Source: Sulfoacidibacillus thermotolerans (GTDB lineage Bacteria > Bacillota > Bacilli > Alicyclobacillales > SLC66). Taken from it: a DNA stretch of 43,673 bases. Made by a program: the position numbers and the translations under genes. The notes under the pieces were generated by a model. The model saw only the letters and a program-made list of their open reading frames with translations, was not told the DNA's origin and ran no database searches. The stretch spans positions 1-43,673 of the forward strand of contig NZ_MPDK01000022.1 of NCBI RefSeq assembly GCF_003144315.1. The letters run 5' to 3'. Shown piece after piece: positions 24,015 through 33,772 of this stretch (positions within the stretch are counted from its first letter, which is position 1; each line of letters begins with the position of its first letter).

Positions 24015-26606
24015 ATGGACGGGAATCAATATACACAAAAATCGCGCGAGGCGCTCGTTTTCTCCGAACAACTTGCTGCAGAGCGCCATCATCAAGAAGT
24101 TACGGCAAAACATTTGCTTTATGCATTGGTACATCAAGAAGGTGGACTCATTCCTCGTCTGCTTGAACAGATCGGGATCGACGCTGCTGTAGAAAATAAA
24201 GTGGAGCAATTATTGCGTCAGATTCCTGCAGTCACAGGTTATGATAGTGCGTTGCACATGGGAACAGGGCTTGCGCGGACACTCGCACGCGCAGCGCGAG
24301 AAGCCCAAGACATGAAAGATGAGTACATTAGTGTCGAGCATTTACTGCTTGCGATTATCGTGGATAGTGAACGCGAAACGGTGGCTGCTTGTGCGGAGGT
24401 AGGGTTAACGCGCGATGCGGTTTTACTAGCACTACGCGCTATTCGAGGCAATCAAAAGGTAACGGGAGATAATCCTGAGGGGACCTATGAGGCATTAGCA
24501 CGGTATGGTCGCGATCTTACACAAGAGGCGAAAGATGGAAAACTTGACCCAGTGATTGGTCGAGACGATGAGATTCGGCGGACGATTGAGATCTTGTCCC
24601 GGCGGACGAAGAACAATCCTGTCTTGATTGGTGAGCCAGGGGTTGGAAAAACAGCGATCGTTGAAGGATTAGCTCGTCGAATTGTGGCGGGGGATGTGCC
24701 AGAAGGGCTCAAAAATAAGCGCCTCATTAGTCTAGACATGGGGTCGCTTGTTGCCGGCGCTAAGTATCGGGGCGAGTTTGAAGAACGCCTTAAAGCCGTG
24801 CTAAAAGAAGTACGAGAATCGGCGGGGACCGTGATTCTTTTTATTGATGAATTGCATACTGTCGTTGGTGCGGGAGCAGCAGAAGGGGCAATGGATGCTG
24901 GCAATCTGTTAAAACCGATGCTCGCGCGCGGAGAGTTACGTACGATTGGCGCCACTACGCTGGATGAATATCGCAAACATGTCGAGAAAGATGCAGCGTT
25001 AGAACGTCGTTTTCAGCCTGTTATTGTAAACCCTCCTTCGGTAGAAGACACGATTTCGATTTTGCGCGGATTAAAGGAGCGTTATGAAGTCTTTCATGGG
25101 GTGCGCATTAAGGATAGTGCGATTATTGCCGCAGCGACGTTATCTGATCGCTATATTAGTGATCGCTTTTTACCTGATAAAGCGATTGACCTAATGGATG
25201 AAGCGGCTGCGCGCTTGCGCACGGAGATCGATAGCATGCCCACGGAATTAGATGAAATGATGCGGCGCATGATGCAACTGGAGATCGAGGAAGCTGCGCT
25301 GAGTAAAGAGCAGGACGAAGCGGTAAAGGAACGTCTTGGGAAAATCCGTTCACAACTCGCTGACTTGCGCCAAGAATCAGATGCGCTAAAGGCACAGTGG
25401 GAACTTGAAAAGCAGTATATTGCACGCGTGCGAGAGATCAAAAAGGCGATTGAACAGACGCGTTACGACATGGAACGAGCAGAACGGGAGTATGACCTCA
25501 ACCGTTTAGCTGAATTGCGTTATGGACGTTTAGGGGAACTGGAACGTAAACTCAAGGAAGAAGAAGCAGAGCTTGCGAGCAAACAAAGTCATGGGATGTT
25601 ATTAAAAGAAGAAGTAGACCAAGAGGATATTGCACAGGTAATCAGTCGCTGGACGGGAATTCCACTTCGTCGTCTGATGCAAGGCGAGCGTGAAAAACTG
25701 TTGCATTTAGATGAGGCGTTACATCGTCGTGTGATTGGGCAGGATCAGGCGGTGCAAGTCGTTGCAGATGCAGTTTTGCGCGCGCGAGCTGGGATTAAGG
25801 ATCCGCATCGCCCAATTGGGAGTTTTATCTTCCTTGGCCCAACTGGGGTCGGAAAGACTGAGTTGTCGCGGGCCTTGTCGGAAAGTTTATTTGACGATGA
25901 ACGCATGATGATTCGGATTGACATGTCTGAATTCATGGAGAAACATGCGATTGCGCGCTTGATCGGAGCACCACCAGGATACGTCGGCTATGAAGAAGGG
26001 GGACAATTGACTGAGGCTGTTCGACGCAAACCCTATTCTGTCGTTTTATTGGACGAGATAGAAAAAGCTCATCCAGATATTTTTAATTTGTTGCTACAAG
26101 TGCTTGATGATGGACGTTTAACGGATGGACAGGGACGTACTGTTAATTTCCAAAATACGGTCATTATTATGACGTCCAACCTTGGCAGTGAAGAAATTTT
26201 GCGCAGAACAGAACAAGGTGAACCATTCTCAGTGATTGAAATGCAGGTTAGACAAATTCTGCAACGGCATTTTCGTCCGGAATTTTTAAACCGTGTCGAT
26301 GAGATCATTGTTTTCCATGCACTTAGTCCACAAAACATGAGTTTGATTGCACAACAAATGTTGGAGCGTCTCGATAAACGGATACAAAAAAATATTGGAC
26401 TAAGAGTACAGTGGACAGAAGCTGCTCTTGCTTATTTAGGGAAAAAGGGTTATGACCCAGTATTTGGTGCACGGCCTCTAAAACGGATCATATCACAGGA
26501 AATTGAGACTCCTTTAAGCCGTTTACTTGTCGCGGAACCTGTCTCGCATGGAGTAATTCATGTGGACGCGAACGAGAACGGCTTACATCTAGAAATTCGT
26601 CATTAA
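24015..26606 (+). CDS. clpB: ATP-dependent protein disaggregase ClpB
   Basis: A full-length 863-aa hexameric AAA+ chaperone that threads aggregated proteins through its pore with DnaK help. Order: N-domain (1-145), first ATPase domain with Walker A GEPGVGKT at 206-213 and Walker [10 protein letters not shown], coiled-coil M-domain (about 400-525), second ATPase domain with GPTGVGKT at 608-615 and pore loop GYVGYEEGG. The small C-terminal domain includes [12 protein letters not shown] and the arginine-rich [11 protein letters not shown]. The start [14 protein letters not shown] fits the family, although the only ribosome-like sequence (AAAGGA) is about 17 nt away, which is far. No CIRCE or CtsR operator was found upstream. 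A terminator follows. Confidence 0.97.
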   Translation: MDGNQYTQKSREALVFSEQLAAERHHQEVTAKHLLYALVHQEGGLIPRLLEQIGIDAAVENKVEQLLRQIPAVTGYDSALHMGTGLARTLARAAREAQDMKDEYISVEHLLLAIIVDSERETVAACAEVGLTRDAVLLALRAIRGNQKVTGDNPEGTYEALARYGRDLTQEAKDGKLDPVIGRDDEIRRTIEILSRRTKNNPVLIGEPGVGKTAIVEGLARRIVAGDVPEGLKNKRLISLDMGSLVAGAKYRGEFEERLKAVLKEVRESAGTVILFIDELHTVVGAGAAEGAMDAGNLLKPMLARGELRTIGATTLDEYRKHVEKDAALERRFQPVIVNPPSVEDTISILRGLKERYEVFHGVRIKDSAIIAAATLSDRYISDRFLPDKAIDLMDEAAARLRTEIDSMPTELDEMMRRMMQLEIEEAALSKEQDEAVKERLGKIRSQLADLRQESDALKAQWELEKQYIARVREIKKAIEQTRYDMERAEREYDLNRLAELRYGRLGELERKLKEEEAELASKQSHGMLLKEEVDQEDIAQVISRWTGIPLRRLMQGEREKLLHLDEALHRRVIGQDQAVQVVADAVLRARAGIKDPHRPIGSFIFLGPTGVGKTELSRALSESLFDDERMMIRIDMSEFMEKHAIARLIGAPPGYVGYEEGGQLTEAVRRKPYSVVLLDEIEKAHPDIFNLLLQVLDDGRLTDGQGRTVNFQNTVIIMTSNLGSEEILRRTEQGEPFSVIEMQVRQILQRHFRPEFLNRVDEIIVFHALSPQNMSLIAQQMLERLDKRIQKNIGLRVQWTEAALAYLGKKGYDPVFGARPLKRIISQEIETPLSRLLVAEPVSHGVIHVDANENGLHLEIRH

Positions 26607-26623
26607 TACAAAGGGAAATCTGT

Positions 26624-26688
26624 GCCTCCTGTAACCTCTTTCTGAGTCTTTGCGTCGGGAAGATAGAAAGATAAGGAGGCGTTTTTTT
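26624..26688 (+). terminator. Rho-independent terminator of clpB
   Basis: GCCTCCT at 26624-26630 pairs with AGGAGGC at 26674-26680, extended by CTCTTTCT with AGAAAG inside, then seven T at 26682-26688. It stands 18 nt after the clpB stop. Confidence 0.8.
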
Positions 26689-26689
26689 A

Positions 26690-27013
26690 TGCAGAAAAAG
26701 TTTTATCCATGTGATGGTGGATGCAAATACGGGGAAAGTCGTAAATGATAATCGTTAAAGCGAAGATCTGCCAAAATTTGTTTCCTGAATTCCTGTTTCT
26801 GAAAAACAGTCGGGAGACCTCTCCAAACAATGGGCGAAAACACTGTATCCTGCGCAATATCCGCTTGTTCGATTGGAGCCGTTACTGATACAAGAAGGCG
26901 CTATATTGTGGTCCATGGAAATGGACATGAGAACCCACGGCGCAAATTCTTACGCATGCGCAGCTTCAGCGTCCGGATCCGCGAATCCCGGAGGAGCGAT
27001 GATGAATCGTTGA
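26690..27013 (+). pseudogene. Degraded PepSY-like coding remnant
   Basis: No intact gene lies between clpB and the deacetylase gene. One plus frame ends at 26758 with IHVMVDANTGKVVNDNR, which looks like the end of a PepSY domain. Another open stretch (26789-27013) has coding character (SKQWAKTLYPAQYPLVRLEP) without a start codon and runs into the 3' end of the convergent deacetylase gene. Together they suggest one or two broken genes. No motif is decisive, so this is a suggestion only. Confidence 0.3.
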
Positions 27014-27793
27014 GACAAAATGGGATGTCTTAGTGTGAACACTTCTTGTATCTGTAGCTAATAACTCAGGAATAGTGACAAATTGATACCCTTTTGCGCG
27101 CAATGTGTCGATGATGACAGGAAGTGCTTCTACGGTTCCAGTTAAATTTTCTTGTGGTCCGCCCGCAGCGGAATGCTGAAGAATAATTGCGCCTGGTTGA
27201 ACATGTGGTAAGACGTTTGCCAAAACTTGCGCTTTGGTTAAACTGCGCCAGTCGTTTGAATCTACTGACCAATTGACAACATGATATCCCATGTTTCCGA
27301 GACTCTTCAATACAGTCGGGTCTAAATCCCCATATGGAGGGCGTAGATAACGAGTTCGTTTTCCCGTGAGGCGAAGAATTTCACGCTCCGTTGCTTTTAC
27401 TTCCCATAGAAGTTGCTCCTGGTTGATGCGCGTTAAGTTGGGGTGATCATAACTATGATTGCCTAATACATGTCCGGCACGCGCGATCTGCCTGGTGATG
27501 ATTGGGTATTTTCGAACGTGCAGGCCTAGGACAAAGAAGGTGGCGCGAACTTTTTTTTCCTTTAAAATCGCGAGGATTTTAGGTGTATAGAGGTTGTCTG
27601 GTCCATCGTCAAAAGTGAGGGCGATGCGTTTATTAGGTGGTCCTTGGTATGAAAATACATCGGGATAGAATTGAAGGTAATCTGTGTAATGATAGGAGGC
27701 TAAAGTGTGCTTTTCAAAGAACGGGGAAAAAAGAAAATAAAGAGTAACCACTAGCGCATATGTGATGTGAAAGATAGTCCGTGATTGACGCAT
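26966..27793 (-). CDS. Polysaccharide deacetylase (NodB domain)
   Basis: A 275-aa carbohydrate esterase family 4 enzyme, probably membrane-anchored. An N-terminal hydrophobic anchor (about residues 8-26) precedes the NodB barrel: metal/catalytic Asp pair in ALTFDDGPD, the zinc His pair in HSYDHPN, RPPYGD, then a WSVDSNDW block and the final IILQHSA. Such enzymes remove N-acetyl groups from peptidoglycan or other exopolysaccharides. The ATG at 27793 is preferred because AGGAGG stands 6 nt upstream; a longer frame to 27835 is not supported. The C-terminus carries about 25 residues beyond the usual family end and overlaps a possible relic on the other strand. Confidence 0.9.
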   Translation of the reverse strand: MRQSRTIFHITYALVVTLYFLFSPFFEKHTLASYHYTDYLQFYPDVFSYQGPPNKRIALTFDDGPDNLYTPKILAILKEKKVRATFFVLGLHVRKYPIITRQIARAGHVLGNHSYDHPNLTRINQEQLLWEVKATEREILRLTGKRTRYLRPPYGDLDPTVLKSLGNMGYHVVNWSVDSNDWRSLTKAQVLANVLPHVQPGAIILQHSAAGGPQENLTGTVEALPVIIDTLRAKGYQFVTIPELLATDTRSVHTKTSHFVSTIHHRSSGIRGSGR

Positions 27794-27821
27794 ACGTAAC
27801 CTCCTAGGGTTAAGAAACGAG

Positions 27822-27861
27822 AAAAAATGAACCAAGCGATCTGAATTTTTCAGGTCGCTTG
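27822..27861 (-). terminator. Rho-independent terminator after the UPF0178 gene
   Basis: On the minus strand CAAGCGACCTGA and TCAGATCGCTTG (27861-27833) form a 12-bp stem with one wobble, followed by a T-rich tract containing six consecutive T. It ends the kimA-UPF0178 unit and isolates it from the deacetylase gene. Confidence 0.75.
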
Positions 27862-27886
27862 CTCTTGTTCTCTTTTATACGCTTCC

Positions 27887-28339
27887 CTAATCGGCTGACT
27901 TCATTCGCAAAAGAACTTCTATCAGTGTATGCTGAAAGTTCAGATCATCTTCACGCGTTCGGGCAGAGGGGCCTCGTATCTTTGCATGTTTACTTGATCG
28001 CCGCACTTTTGCATTTATGGCTCGCATGGTAAGCAAATGGTCGATATTCTGGGGGGTGAATTCTTGGCCCATAGGTGAAATGGCCATCCCTTGCCGAGCG
28101 AGCGCGAGTGCTGCCAGTCCATAATCTTGCGTAATCACAAGGTCACCTTTTATCATGCGCGAAACAATGGCCATGTCAGCCGCTTGTGCAGAAGCATCGA
28201 CGGTTAAATGATTGCTTCCTTGAAGGTCGTGATTGTAGTTACTGACCGTTGTGATTTCGATTCCATGAAGCATTGCTTGTTCTTTTATGATTGCAAGTGC
28301 TCCTCGCGGACAAGCATCAGCATCAACCCAAATTCGCAT
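27887..28339 (-). CDS. UPF0178/DUF188 (YaiI/YqxD) family protein
   Basis: A 150-aa protein of the conserved YaiI/YqxD family, related to PIN-like nuclease folds. It starts RIWVDADACPRGA and contains ADMAIVSRMIKGDLVITQDYGLAALAL, with the conserved acidic residues of the fold. Its cellular role is not established. GAGGAGATC is 5 nt upstream of the ATG. It lies 10 nt downstream of kimA on the same strand, so both are likely co-transcribed. Confidence 0.85.
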   Translation of the reverse strand: MRIWVDADACPRGALAIIKEQAMLHGIEITTVSNYNHDLQGSNHLTVDASAQAADMAIVSRMIKGDLVITQDYGLAALALARQGMAISPMGQEFTPQNIDHLLTMRAINAKVRRSSKHAKIRGPSARTREDDLNFQHTLIEVLLRMKSAD

Positions 28340-28349
28340 GTCGATCTCC

Positions 28350-30161
28350 TCAGTCGCTTAGATGATACGGTACTGTGGTGACCACAATGTCTTTTCTATA
28401 CAACAAAATGGTGCGGAGCATAATGCTTGTTTGATTATGCAGCATGTTATGCCACCATTTTCGCGTGACAAATTGAGGGATAGCAACAACAATGTGGTCA
28501 GGTGCACCTTCCCAATTTTCTACAGTGTTTAAAAAGCGCATGAGTGGTCGTACGATTGAACGGTATTGGCTACGCGCTGTGACCAGGCGAATGCCAGTAT
28601 TCCATTGTTTCCACTTTTCCTCCATGCGTTCAATCGCTTCGTCGTCAAATCCAACATAGAATGCGATGACTTGATCTGAAACAGATAATGCATAGGAGAG
28701 AGTACCAGCTACGACGCGATTGATCCCCGCGATGGGGACAATGACAATTGTCTTGTGAGGAGAAGGTTTTACTTGGGTGATATTGATGCGCAAATCGTCA
28801 GCGATGGTTTGGTAATGACGGCGCACTTTTACTCCAAAGTAAATAATAAGAGGTAAGATGACAAGTACAATCCATGCCCCTTGTGAAAACTTAGCCACTG
28901 CAAAAACAACCGTAACAATGGCTGACAGTATGGCACCGAAACTGTTGATTGCGCTACGCCACAGCCATCCTGGTGGCTTAGTTTTCATCCAGCGTTTCAC
29001 TAATCCTGTTTGAGCGAGTGTAAAGGATAAGAAGACGCCGATCGCATAGAGTGGAATCAGTGCGTCCGTTTGTCCATTAAAGGCAACGATCAGAATAATT
29101 GCAAGAATACTTAGGACGATGATGCCGTTGGAATATCCGAGTCGATCTCCCCGCAGTTCAAACATCCGCGGCATGAAACGGTCGCGCGCCATCAGTGCGG
29201 CGAGCAACGGAAAACCGCTATAGGAGGTGTTAGCAGCTAGAATTAGTACCGCGAAGGTAGTGAACTGGATAAAGTAGAAGAAAAAGCCCGTATGAAAGTA
29301 GGACTGTGCCAGCATTCCGAGCAGGGTGAAATTTGGATTGACTTGCAGACCTTTCATATAAGTAAGATAGCTTGTGCCCGCAAACATGAGACCGAGTAAT
29401 AAGCCAAGCCAAAGCAGTGTCTTTTGTGCGTTTCGGATCGTTGGTTCGCGAAACTGTGGAGTTGCGTTTGATATGGCTTCAATCCCGGTCAACGCGGAAC
29501 ACCCTGACGCAAAGGCGCGCAGGATCAGCAATACAGAAATTTCCTTAGGAATAACACCAAAAGGTGGTGTTTGTGCATAATGCCAACCGGCGTGACTTAA
29601 ATGGACAAAACCGACGATTTCTAAGGTAAAAATCGAAAAAATAAACAGGTAGGTAGGCCACATAAATATACTGGCAGACTCATTTAGACCGCGCAGATTC
29701 ATGATCATAATGCCAAAAATCGCGAGAACACAGAGCGGCACGGTCCAAGGCAAAAGGCTCGGATAGGCCGTTGTAATCGCCGCGATCCCAGAGGATACGG
29801 AAACTGCAACTGTCAGAGTATAGTCAATCAACAAAGCAGCTCCAGCGACGAGTCCAGCGATTGGGCCGAACTGATCAGAAGCGACTGCATAAGCGCCGCC
29901 CCCGTTTGGATACGCGCGAATGACCTGTAGATAAGAGAGAATCAGCGCGATGAGGAGCAAAACAATCACGGCAGCAATGGGAAGTCCAATCCATAGTCCA
30001 GCAACTCCAATAAAGGCAATTTCGGAAAGAGCTGCTTGATATCCGTATGCGACAGAAGATAAAGCATCCGAAGAAAGAATAGGAAGCGCCTTTAATTTGG
30101 ACAGGCGTTCTTCACGTAACTGTTGTAGCTTCTTCGGAGGACCAATCAGTAGTCTCTTCAC
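28350..30161 (-). CDS. KimA-like potassium importer (APC superfamily)
   Basis: A 603-aa transporter with about 12 hydrophobic segments and a C-terminal soluble domain of about 150 residues. It resembles Bacillus KimA (YdaO), a high-affinity K+/H+ symporter: N-terminal KRLLIGPPKK, KALPILSSDALSSVAYGYQ, GGGAYAVA and a C-terminal regulatory part around HKTIVIVPIAGINR. The start is a GTG with no clear ribosome site; an in-frame TGA upstream excludes a longer chain. B. subtilis kimA is controlled by c-di-AMP through a riboswitch and direct binding; no riboswitch was visible here. Other APC amino-acid transporters are less likely. Confidence 0.85.
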   Translation of the reverse strand: MKRLLIGPPKKLQQLREERLSKLKALPILSSDALSSVAYGYQAALSEIAFIGVAGLWIGLPIAAVIVLLLIALILSYLQVIRAYPNGGGAYAVASDQFGPIAGLVAGAALLIDYTLTVAVSVSSGIAAITTAYPSLLPWTVPLCVLAIFGIMIMNLRGLNESASIFMWPTYLFIFSIFTLEIVGFVHLSHAGWHYAQTPPFGVIPKEISVLLILRAFASGCSALTGIEAISNATPQFREPTIRNAQKTLLWLGLLLGLMFAGTSYLTYMKGLQVNPNFTLLGMLAQSYFHTGFFFYFIQFTTFAVLILAANTSYSGFPLLAALMARDRFMPRMFELRGDRLGYSNGIIVLSILAIILIVAFNGQTDALIPLYAIGVFLSFTLAQTGLVKRWMKTKPPGWLWRSAINSFGAILSAIVTVVFAVAKFSQGAWIVLVILPLIIYFGVKVRRHYQTIADDLRINITQVKPSPHKTIVIVPIAGINRVVAGTLSYALSVSDQVIAFYVGFDDEAIERMEEKWKQWNTGIRLVTARSQYRSIVRPLMRFLNTVENWEGAPDHIVVAIPQFVTRKWWHNMLHNQTSIMLRTILLYRKDIVVTTVPYHLSD

Positions 30162-30222
30162 ATTGGAGAACAGATTTCATCCAACCTTTCAGATAGAATG
30201 CCGTATCACTCTGCTTCCAGCC

Positions 30223-30251
30223 ATTATGTCACGTTCAGTTTAGCAAGGCAA
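30223..30251 (-). promoter_or_regulatory. Sigma-A promoter of kimA
   Basis: Read on the minus strand, TTGCCT (30251-30246), a 17-bp spacer and CATAAT (30228-30223) lie about 60 bp upstream of the GTG start. The remaining part of 30162-30398 holds GTGAGA/TCTCAC arms (30311-30335), perhaps in the queD leader. Confidence 0.55.
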
Positions 30252-30398
30252 GAATTCCGCGTTAACTTTTGGCAGGATTCGCTTGCAATACTTCACATTT
30301 GCGGATAACTGTGAGATGCTTATTATGAGTCTCACCAAAATTGGATATGCCTTTCTGCTGCTTGAAGACCAATCTAAGGATTAAATTGGGGTGTAAGT

Positions 30399-30857
30399 AT
30401 GGAATTTGTGGTGCCTCAAAAATTATTACAATTGGATATCGATATCGCCCGCGAGCAATTGCGTTACCATCAGAAACGTGTGCTCGTCACCAAGGAGTTC
30501 ACGTTTGATGCTGCTCATCACCTATATGCGTATGAAGGAAAATGTGTTGGGCTACATGGTCATACCTATCGATTGCTTGTCAGTGCCAGTGCTGTACCCA
30601 ACGACATCGGGATTTCCATTGATTTTGCAGATTTAAAACGGATCGTAAAGCAAAGTGTCGTCGATCGTCTTGACCATCAGTATTTAAATGCTGTTTTGCC
30701 GCCAATGAATACGACAGCAGAGAACATGGTGGTATGGATGTATGAACAAATTGCACAAGCATTGCAACAAGAAGGTTCATCTGCTCGCGTGGAACGTGTT
30801 GTTTTGTGGGAGACGCCAACTTCCTGCGCAGAAGTGTCGCGTGAGGAGATGGAATAA
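30399..30857 (+). CDS. queD: 6-carboxy-5,6,7,8-tetrahydropterin synthase QueD
   Basis: A 152-aa enzyme of the PTPS family; it converts 7,8-dihydroneopterin triphosphate to 6-carboxytetrahydropterin, first dedicated step towards 7-deazaguanine (preQ0, queuosine). Zinc His ligands appear in FDAAHHL and GLHGHTY, and the catalytic Cys is in GKCVGLHGH. The RLDHQYLN and ETPTSCAEV motifs follow. TTGGGGTG is about 5 nt upstream of the ATG. It is first of three genes queD-queE-queC, the standard preQ0 set, 2 nt before queE. Confidence 0.95.
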   Translation: MEFVVPQKLLQLDIDIAREQLRYHQKRVLVTKEFTFDAAHHLYAYEGKCVGLHGHTYRLLVSASAVPNDIGISIDFADLKRIVKQSVVDRLDHQYLNAVLPPMNTTAENMVVWMYEQIAQALQQEGSSARVERVVLWETPTSCAEVSREEME

Positions 30858-30859
30858 CT

Positions 30860-31573
30860 GTGTCACAGGGGCAAATGGAACAAGGGCAAGCGATGCGTAC
30901 ACTCACTCTTCCTCTGGTGGAGATTTTTGAAACGGTGGAGGGGGAAGGAACGGCAGCAGGTTTTCCTACAATATTTATTCGCCTTTTTGGATGTCCATTG
31001 CGTTGTAGTTGGTGTGATACTCCGTATAGTTATCCGCCAGCTTCAGCGGAAATGGTGCTTTCTGTCGATGAGATTATACAGCGTGTAAAGCAGTTTCGAG
31101 CAGCGCGAATTTGTCTTACTGGTGGTGAACCGTTGCTTTACACCCGTCCGGCAATCGCTTTATTAAATGAACTCGCAACCCTTGAAGCAATCGTCGACAT
31201 TCACGTGGAAACCAGTGGAGCTATTGATTTGGCGCCATTTTTGCGCGAGGTGGCATCACCAAAAGTCCGCTATATTCTCGATTATAAATTGGCCAGTTCA
31301 GGTGAGACAGACAAGATGCAACTTTCGAATCTAAAAGATTTGCGCTCACAGGATGAATTAAAATTTGTCATAGCCAGTCGTTCTGATTTTGATCAAGCTT
31401 GTACAGTTCTTACAGATTATCACGTGCGCGGGACGCCGCTGTTTAGTCCAGTGTGGGGTGCCCTTGAGCCGAGCGAACTTGTAAAGTGGATGCTGGAAAA
31501 GGGGTTGGCTCACGTGAAGCTGAATTTGCAAATTCACAAGGTGATCTGGGATCCAGCACAGCGTGGAGTCTGA
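30860..31573 (+). CDS. queE: 7-carboxy-7-deazaguanine synthase QueE
   Basis: A 237-aa radical SAM enzyme that turns 6-carboxytetrahydropterin into 7-carboxy-7-deazaguanine. The cluster-binding motif CPLRCSWCD (Cys-x3-Cys-x2-Cys) is near residue 45, with SAM-binding LTGGEPLL and the VEIFETVEGEG start region. The end, HVKLNLQIHKVIWDP, fits the family. The start is uncertain: GTG 30860 follows GAGGAG by 11 nt, and ATG 30893 follows AAGGG by 6 nt; the latter gives a length closer to Bacillus QueE. It nearly abuts queD. Confidence 0.95.
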   Translation: MSQGQMEQGQAMRTLTLPLVEIFETVEGEGTAAGFPTIFIRLFGCPLRCSWCDTPYSYPPASAEMVLSVDEIIQRVKQFRAARICLTGGEPLLYTRPAIALLNELATLEAIVDIHVETSGAIDLAPFLREVASPKVRYILDYKLASSGETDKMQLSNLKDLRSQDELKFVIASRSDFDQACTVLTDYHVRGTPLFSPVWGALEPSELVKWMLEKGLAHVKLNLQIHKVIWDPAQRGV

Positions 31574-31629
31574 TGTTGTATGACCTGATCACGAGTTCGA
31601 TCGCGTCTTAGATAAGGAGGTAAATATTC

Positions 31630-32328
31630 TTGAAGCAATATGAGAAAGCAGTCGTTATTTTAAGTGGCGGATTGGATTCCACGACTTGTCTTGGTGTCGC
31701 TGTACAGGAAGGGGAAGAAGTATACGCGCTAACTTTTGATTATGGACAGCGGCATCGAATTGAGATTGAATCAGCAAAAAAAGTAGCTGAGTACTATCGA
31801 GTCAAGGAGCATCAAATCGCTACGTTGCCGTTTTTGCGTGCGATCGGGGGGAGCGCATTGACGGATAAAGAGATTGCTGTGCCACATAGCGGAGTGATTG
31901 CCAATGAAATTCCTGTTACGTATGTCCCGGGACGCAATTTGATTTTCTTGTCGATTGCTACAGCCTATGCGGAAGTGGTAGGGGCAAATGCGATTTACCT
32001 TGGAGTGAATGCACTTGATTATAGCGGGTATCCAGATTGTCGTCCGGCATTTATCGAGTCTTTTGCGCGCACGGCGACTCTTGCGACAAAGGCTGGGGCG
32101 ATGGGAGCTACCTTGCAGATCAAAACGCCACTTTTATACTTGAGCAAGGCGGAAATTGTGACACTCGGCACAAAACTCGGAGTTCCCTATGAACTAACGT
32201 CTTCTTGTTATGAAGGAGGGTCTGTTGCTTGTGGTGTATGTGACAGTTGTCGATTGCGCCGCAAAGGGTTTGCAGAAGCGGGTTTAACAGATCCGATTGC
32301 TTATAGTGAGAGGATCGACGTAGTATGA
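31630..32328 (+). CDS. queC: 7-cyano-7-deazaguanine synthase QueC
   Basis: A 232-aa ATP-dependent enzyme forming preQ0 from 7-carboxy-7-deazaguanine and ammonia. The P-loop is LSGGLDSTT near residue 11; FDYGQRHRIE and YVPGRNLIFLSIA follow. The zinc site is in CYEGGSVACGVCDSC near the C-terminus (four Cys). The TTG start is strongly supported by AAGGAGG 8 nt upstream. It is the last gene of the queDEC unit; queF and the tRNA-modifying tgt/queA are not in this window. Confidence 0.97.
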   Translation: MKQYEKAVVILSGGLDSTTCLGVAVQEGEEVYALTFDYGQRHRIEIESAKKVAEYYRVKEHQIATLPFLRAIGGSALTDKEIAVPHSGVIANEIPVTYVPGRNLIFLSIATAYAEVVGANAIYLGVNALDYSGYPDCRPAFIESFARTATLATKAGAMGATLQIKTPLLYLSKAEIVTLGTKLGVPYELTSSCYEGGSVACGVCDSCRLRRKGFAEAGLTDPIAYSERIDVV

Positions 32329-32334
32329 TATAAT
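32326..32334 (+). promoter_or_regulatory. Extended -10 promoter for the LCP gene
   Basis: TGATATAAT matches the extended -10 box TGnTATAAT, overlapping the queC stop codon and about 83 bp before the LCP start. The -35 region is weak (GTGAGA). Confidence 0.45.
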
Positions 32335-32416
32335 AAATAGCGTTTTTTATGGTATGTCAATGACGAACTTGTGTACAAAGATGTAGTGGTGCATATCTAG
32401 TAGAAAGGTTGAAACT

Positions 32417-33730
32417 ATGGATCAGAAGTCCGGGGCAAATCGCCCGCAAAACCGGAGAACAGCAGACAAGGCGCGGCGCAAGAAACGCAGAAGGATAGCG
32501 ACACTTGTCGGTGCAGGGGTTGCCGCGATTCTACTCGGTACGGCGCTGGCGGCAGTCTATACGAGCGTGAAAAATCCAAGTGGCGGCAATCCGTTTGAAC
32601 ACGTCGTCACAGCGTTGATGGGGGCTCCGCAGGAGAATATTTTGCTGATTGGGAATAATGCGAGAGACCCGGCAGGGCCGCTTGATTTAGGTACAGGCGG
32701 TGGACAGGCCGACATTCTGATGATCGCGCACGTCGAGCCGAAACATCATAAAGTAGTTTTAATTTCGATTCCGCGCAATGTTTTATTCGCACAACCTCAG
32801 TTTAATAATCCGATTCCTAAGATTAAAAGCTTGTTTTTTATTGGGGCACAGATGCACCCCAATCAAGCGGCGCAACTGTCTGTACAGGCAGTTGAGCAGT
32901 TGACGGGGATGAAGATCAACCACTGGGTAGTCACTGATTTTAATGGATTTGAAGATGCAGTCAATGCTGTTGGTGGAGTGAGAGTGGATGTGCCAGGGCG
33001 TCTATATGATCCACTGCACAGCCATGCGAATCTCTATCCGGGATGGCAAACGTTAAATGGGCAACAGGCGTTGGCGTATATCCGTATTCGCCAAAATGAA
33101 GCGAGTAGCACAGTCCGCGTCAACGATTTTCAACGAATGGATGCCGAAGCGCAGGTTTTGGAAGCTTTAAAGGAGAAGTTATTGAGTCCAGGAACAGATA
33201 TAACGAGCATCGGCGGATTAATGAATACCTGGAAAAAAGATATTGCTACGGACATGAGTACTTCCGATCTGATTGCGCTGGCAGCTGATCTTCCAGGGGC
33301 AAAAGTAGTCCACGTGACATTAGGGAATTTAGGGGATTCGATGCAGATTGCGAGTGCGCCTTTGCCTGGTATTAACCAGGAGAATTATATTACGGGGGCG
33401 TACTACGATGTACTAAATCCGCAGCACATCTATCAAATGCTAAAACCCTATGGTTCGACAGGCTCTTCATTAGGACTGCCGCCTTTGCCGGCGCCCAGTC
33501 AGATTCCTGTACAGGTTTATGGTTCACAAGCTGTTGTCAACGAACTAAAGTCAGCAGGATATCCTGTCACGTGGATGGGGCCAGGCAATGGTACGTATCC
33601 TGTACAGATTATGTATCCGAGCGGCGATATCGAATGGGGCTTTCAAGTTGGGCGTACTTTGGCGACAGGGAACGGAATTGTTGAACCGGGGAGTCCGAAT
33701 CCAAATGCTGTCGTCGTATATGCACAATAA
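32417..33730 (+). CDS. LCP-family cell-wall polymer ligase with LytR C-terminal domain
   Basis: A 437-aa membrane protein of the LytR-CpsA-Psr family, which attaches anionic glycopolymers such as teichoic acids to peptidoglycan. A very basic cytoplasmic start (KARRKKRRRIATLV) leads into one transmembrane helix (about 27-48). The LCP domain (about 70-260) shows ADILMIAHV, LISIPRNVLF, LTGMKINHWVVTDFNGF and YIRIRQNEASS with the conserved arginines. Residues about 350-435 resemble the LytR C-terminal domain. AAAGG lies upstream of the ATG. It is single or first in its unit, followed by a hairpin before the NAD(P)HX gene. Confidence 0.92.
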   Translation: MDQKSGANRPQNRRTADKARRKKRRRIATLVGAGVAAILLGTALAAVYTSVKNPSGGNPFEHVVTALMGAPQENILLIGNNARDPAGPLDLGTGGGQADILMIAHVEPKHHKVVLISIPRNVLFAQPQFNNPIPKIKSLFFIGAQMHPNQAAQLSVQAVEQLTGMKINHWVVTDFNGFEDAVNAVGGVRVDVPGRLYDPLHSHANLYPGWQTLNGQQALAYIRIRQNEASSTVRVNDFQRMDAEAQVLEALKEKLLSPGTDITSIGGLMNTWKKDIATDMSTSDLIALAADLPGAKVVHVTLGNLGDSMQIASAPLPGINQENYITGAYYDVLNPQHIYQMLKPYGSTGSSLGLPPLPAPSQIPVQVYGSQAVVNELKSAGYPVTWMGPGNGTYPVQIMYPSGDIEWGFQVGRTLATGNGIVEPGSPNPNAVVVYAQ

Positions 33731-33772
33731 AGTATCCTTTACTTGTCGGGACATGGAAGAAAAGCAGAAAAA

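Noticed and set aside
24485-24976. Long antisense frame inside clpB (163 codons)
   Set aside because: It is a shadow of the highly conserved clpB reading frame, with serine/arginine-rich low-complexity content and no ribosome site.
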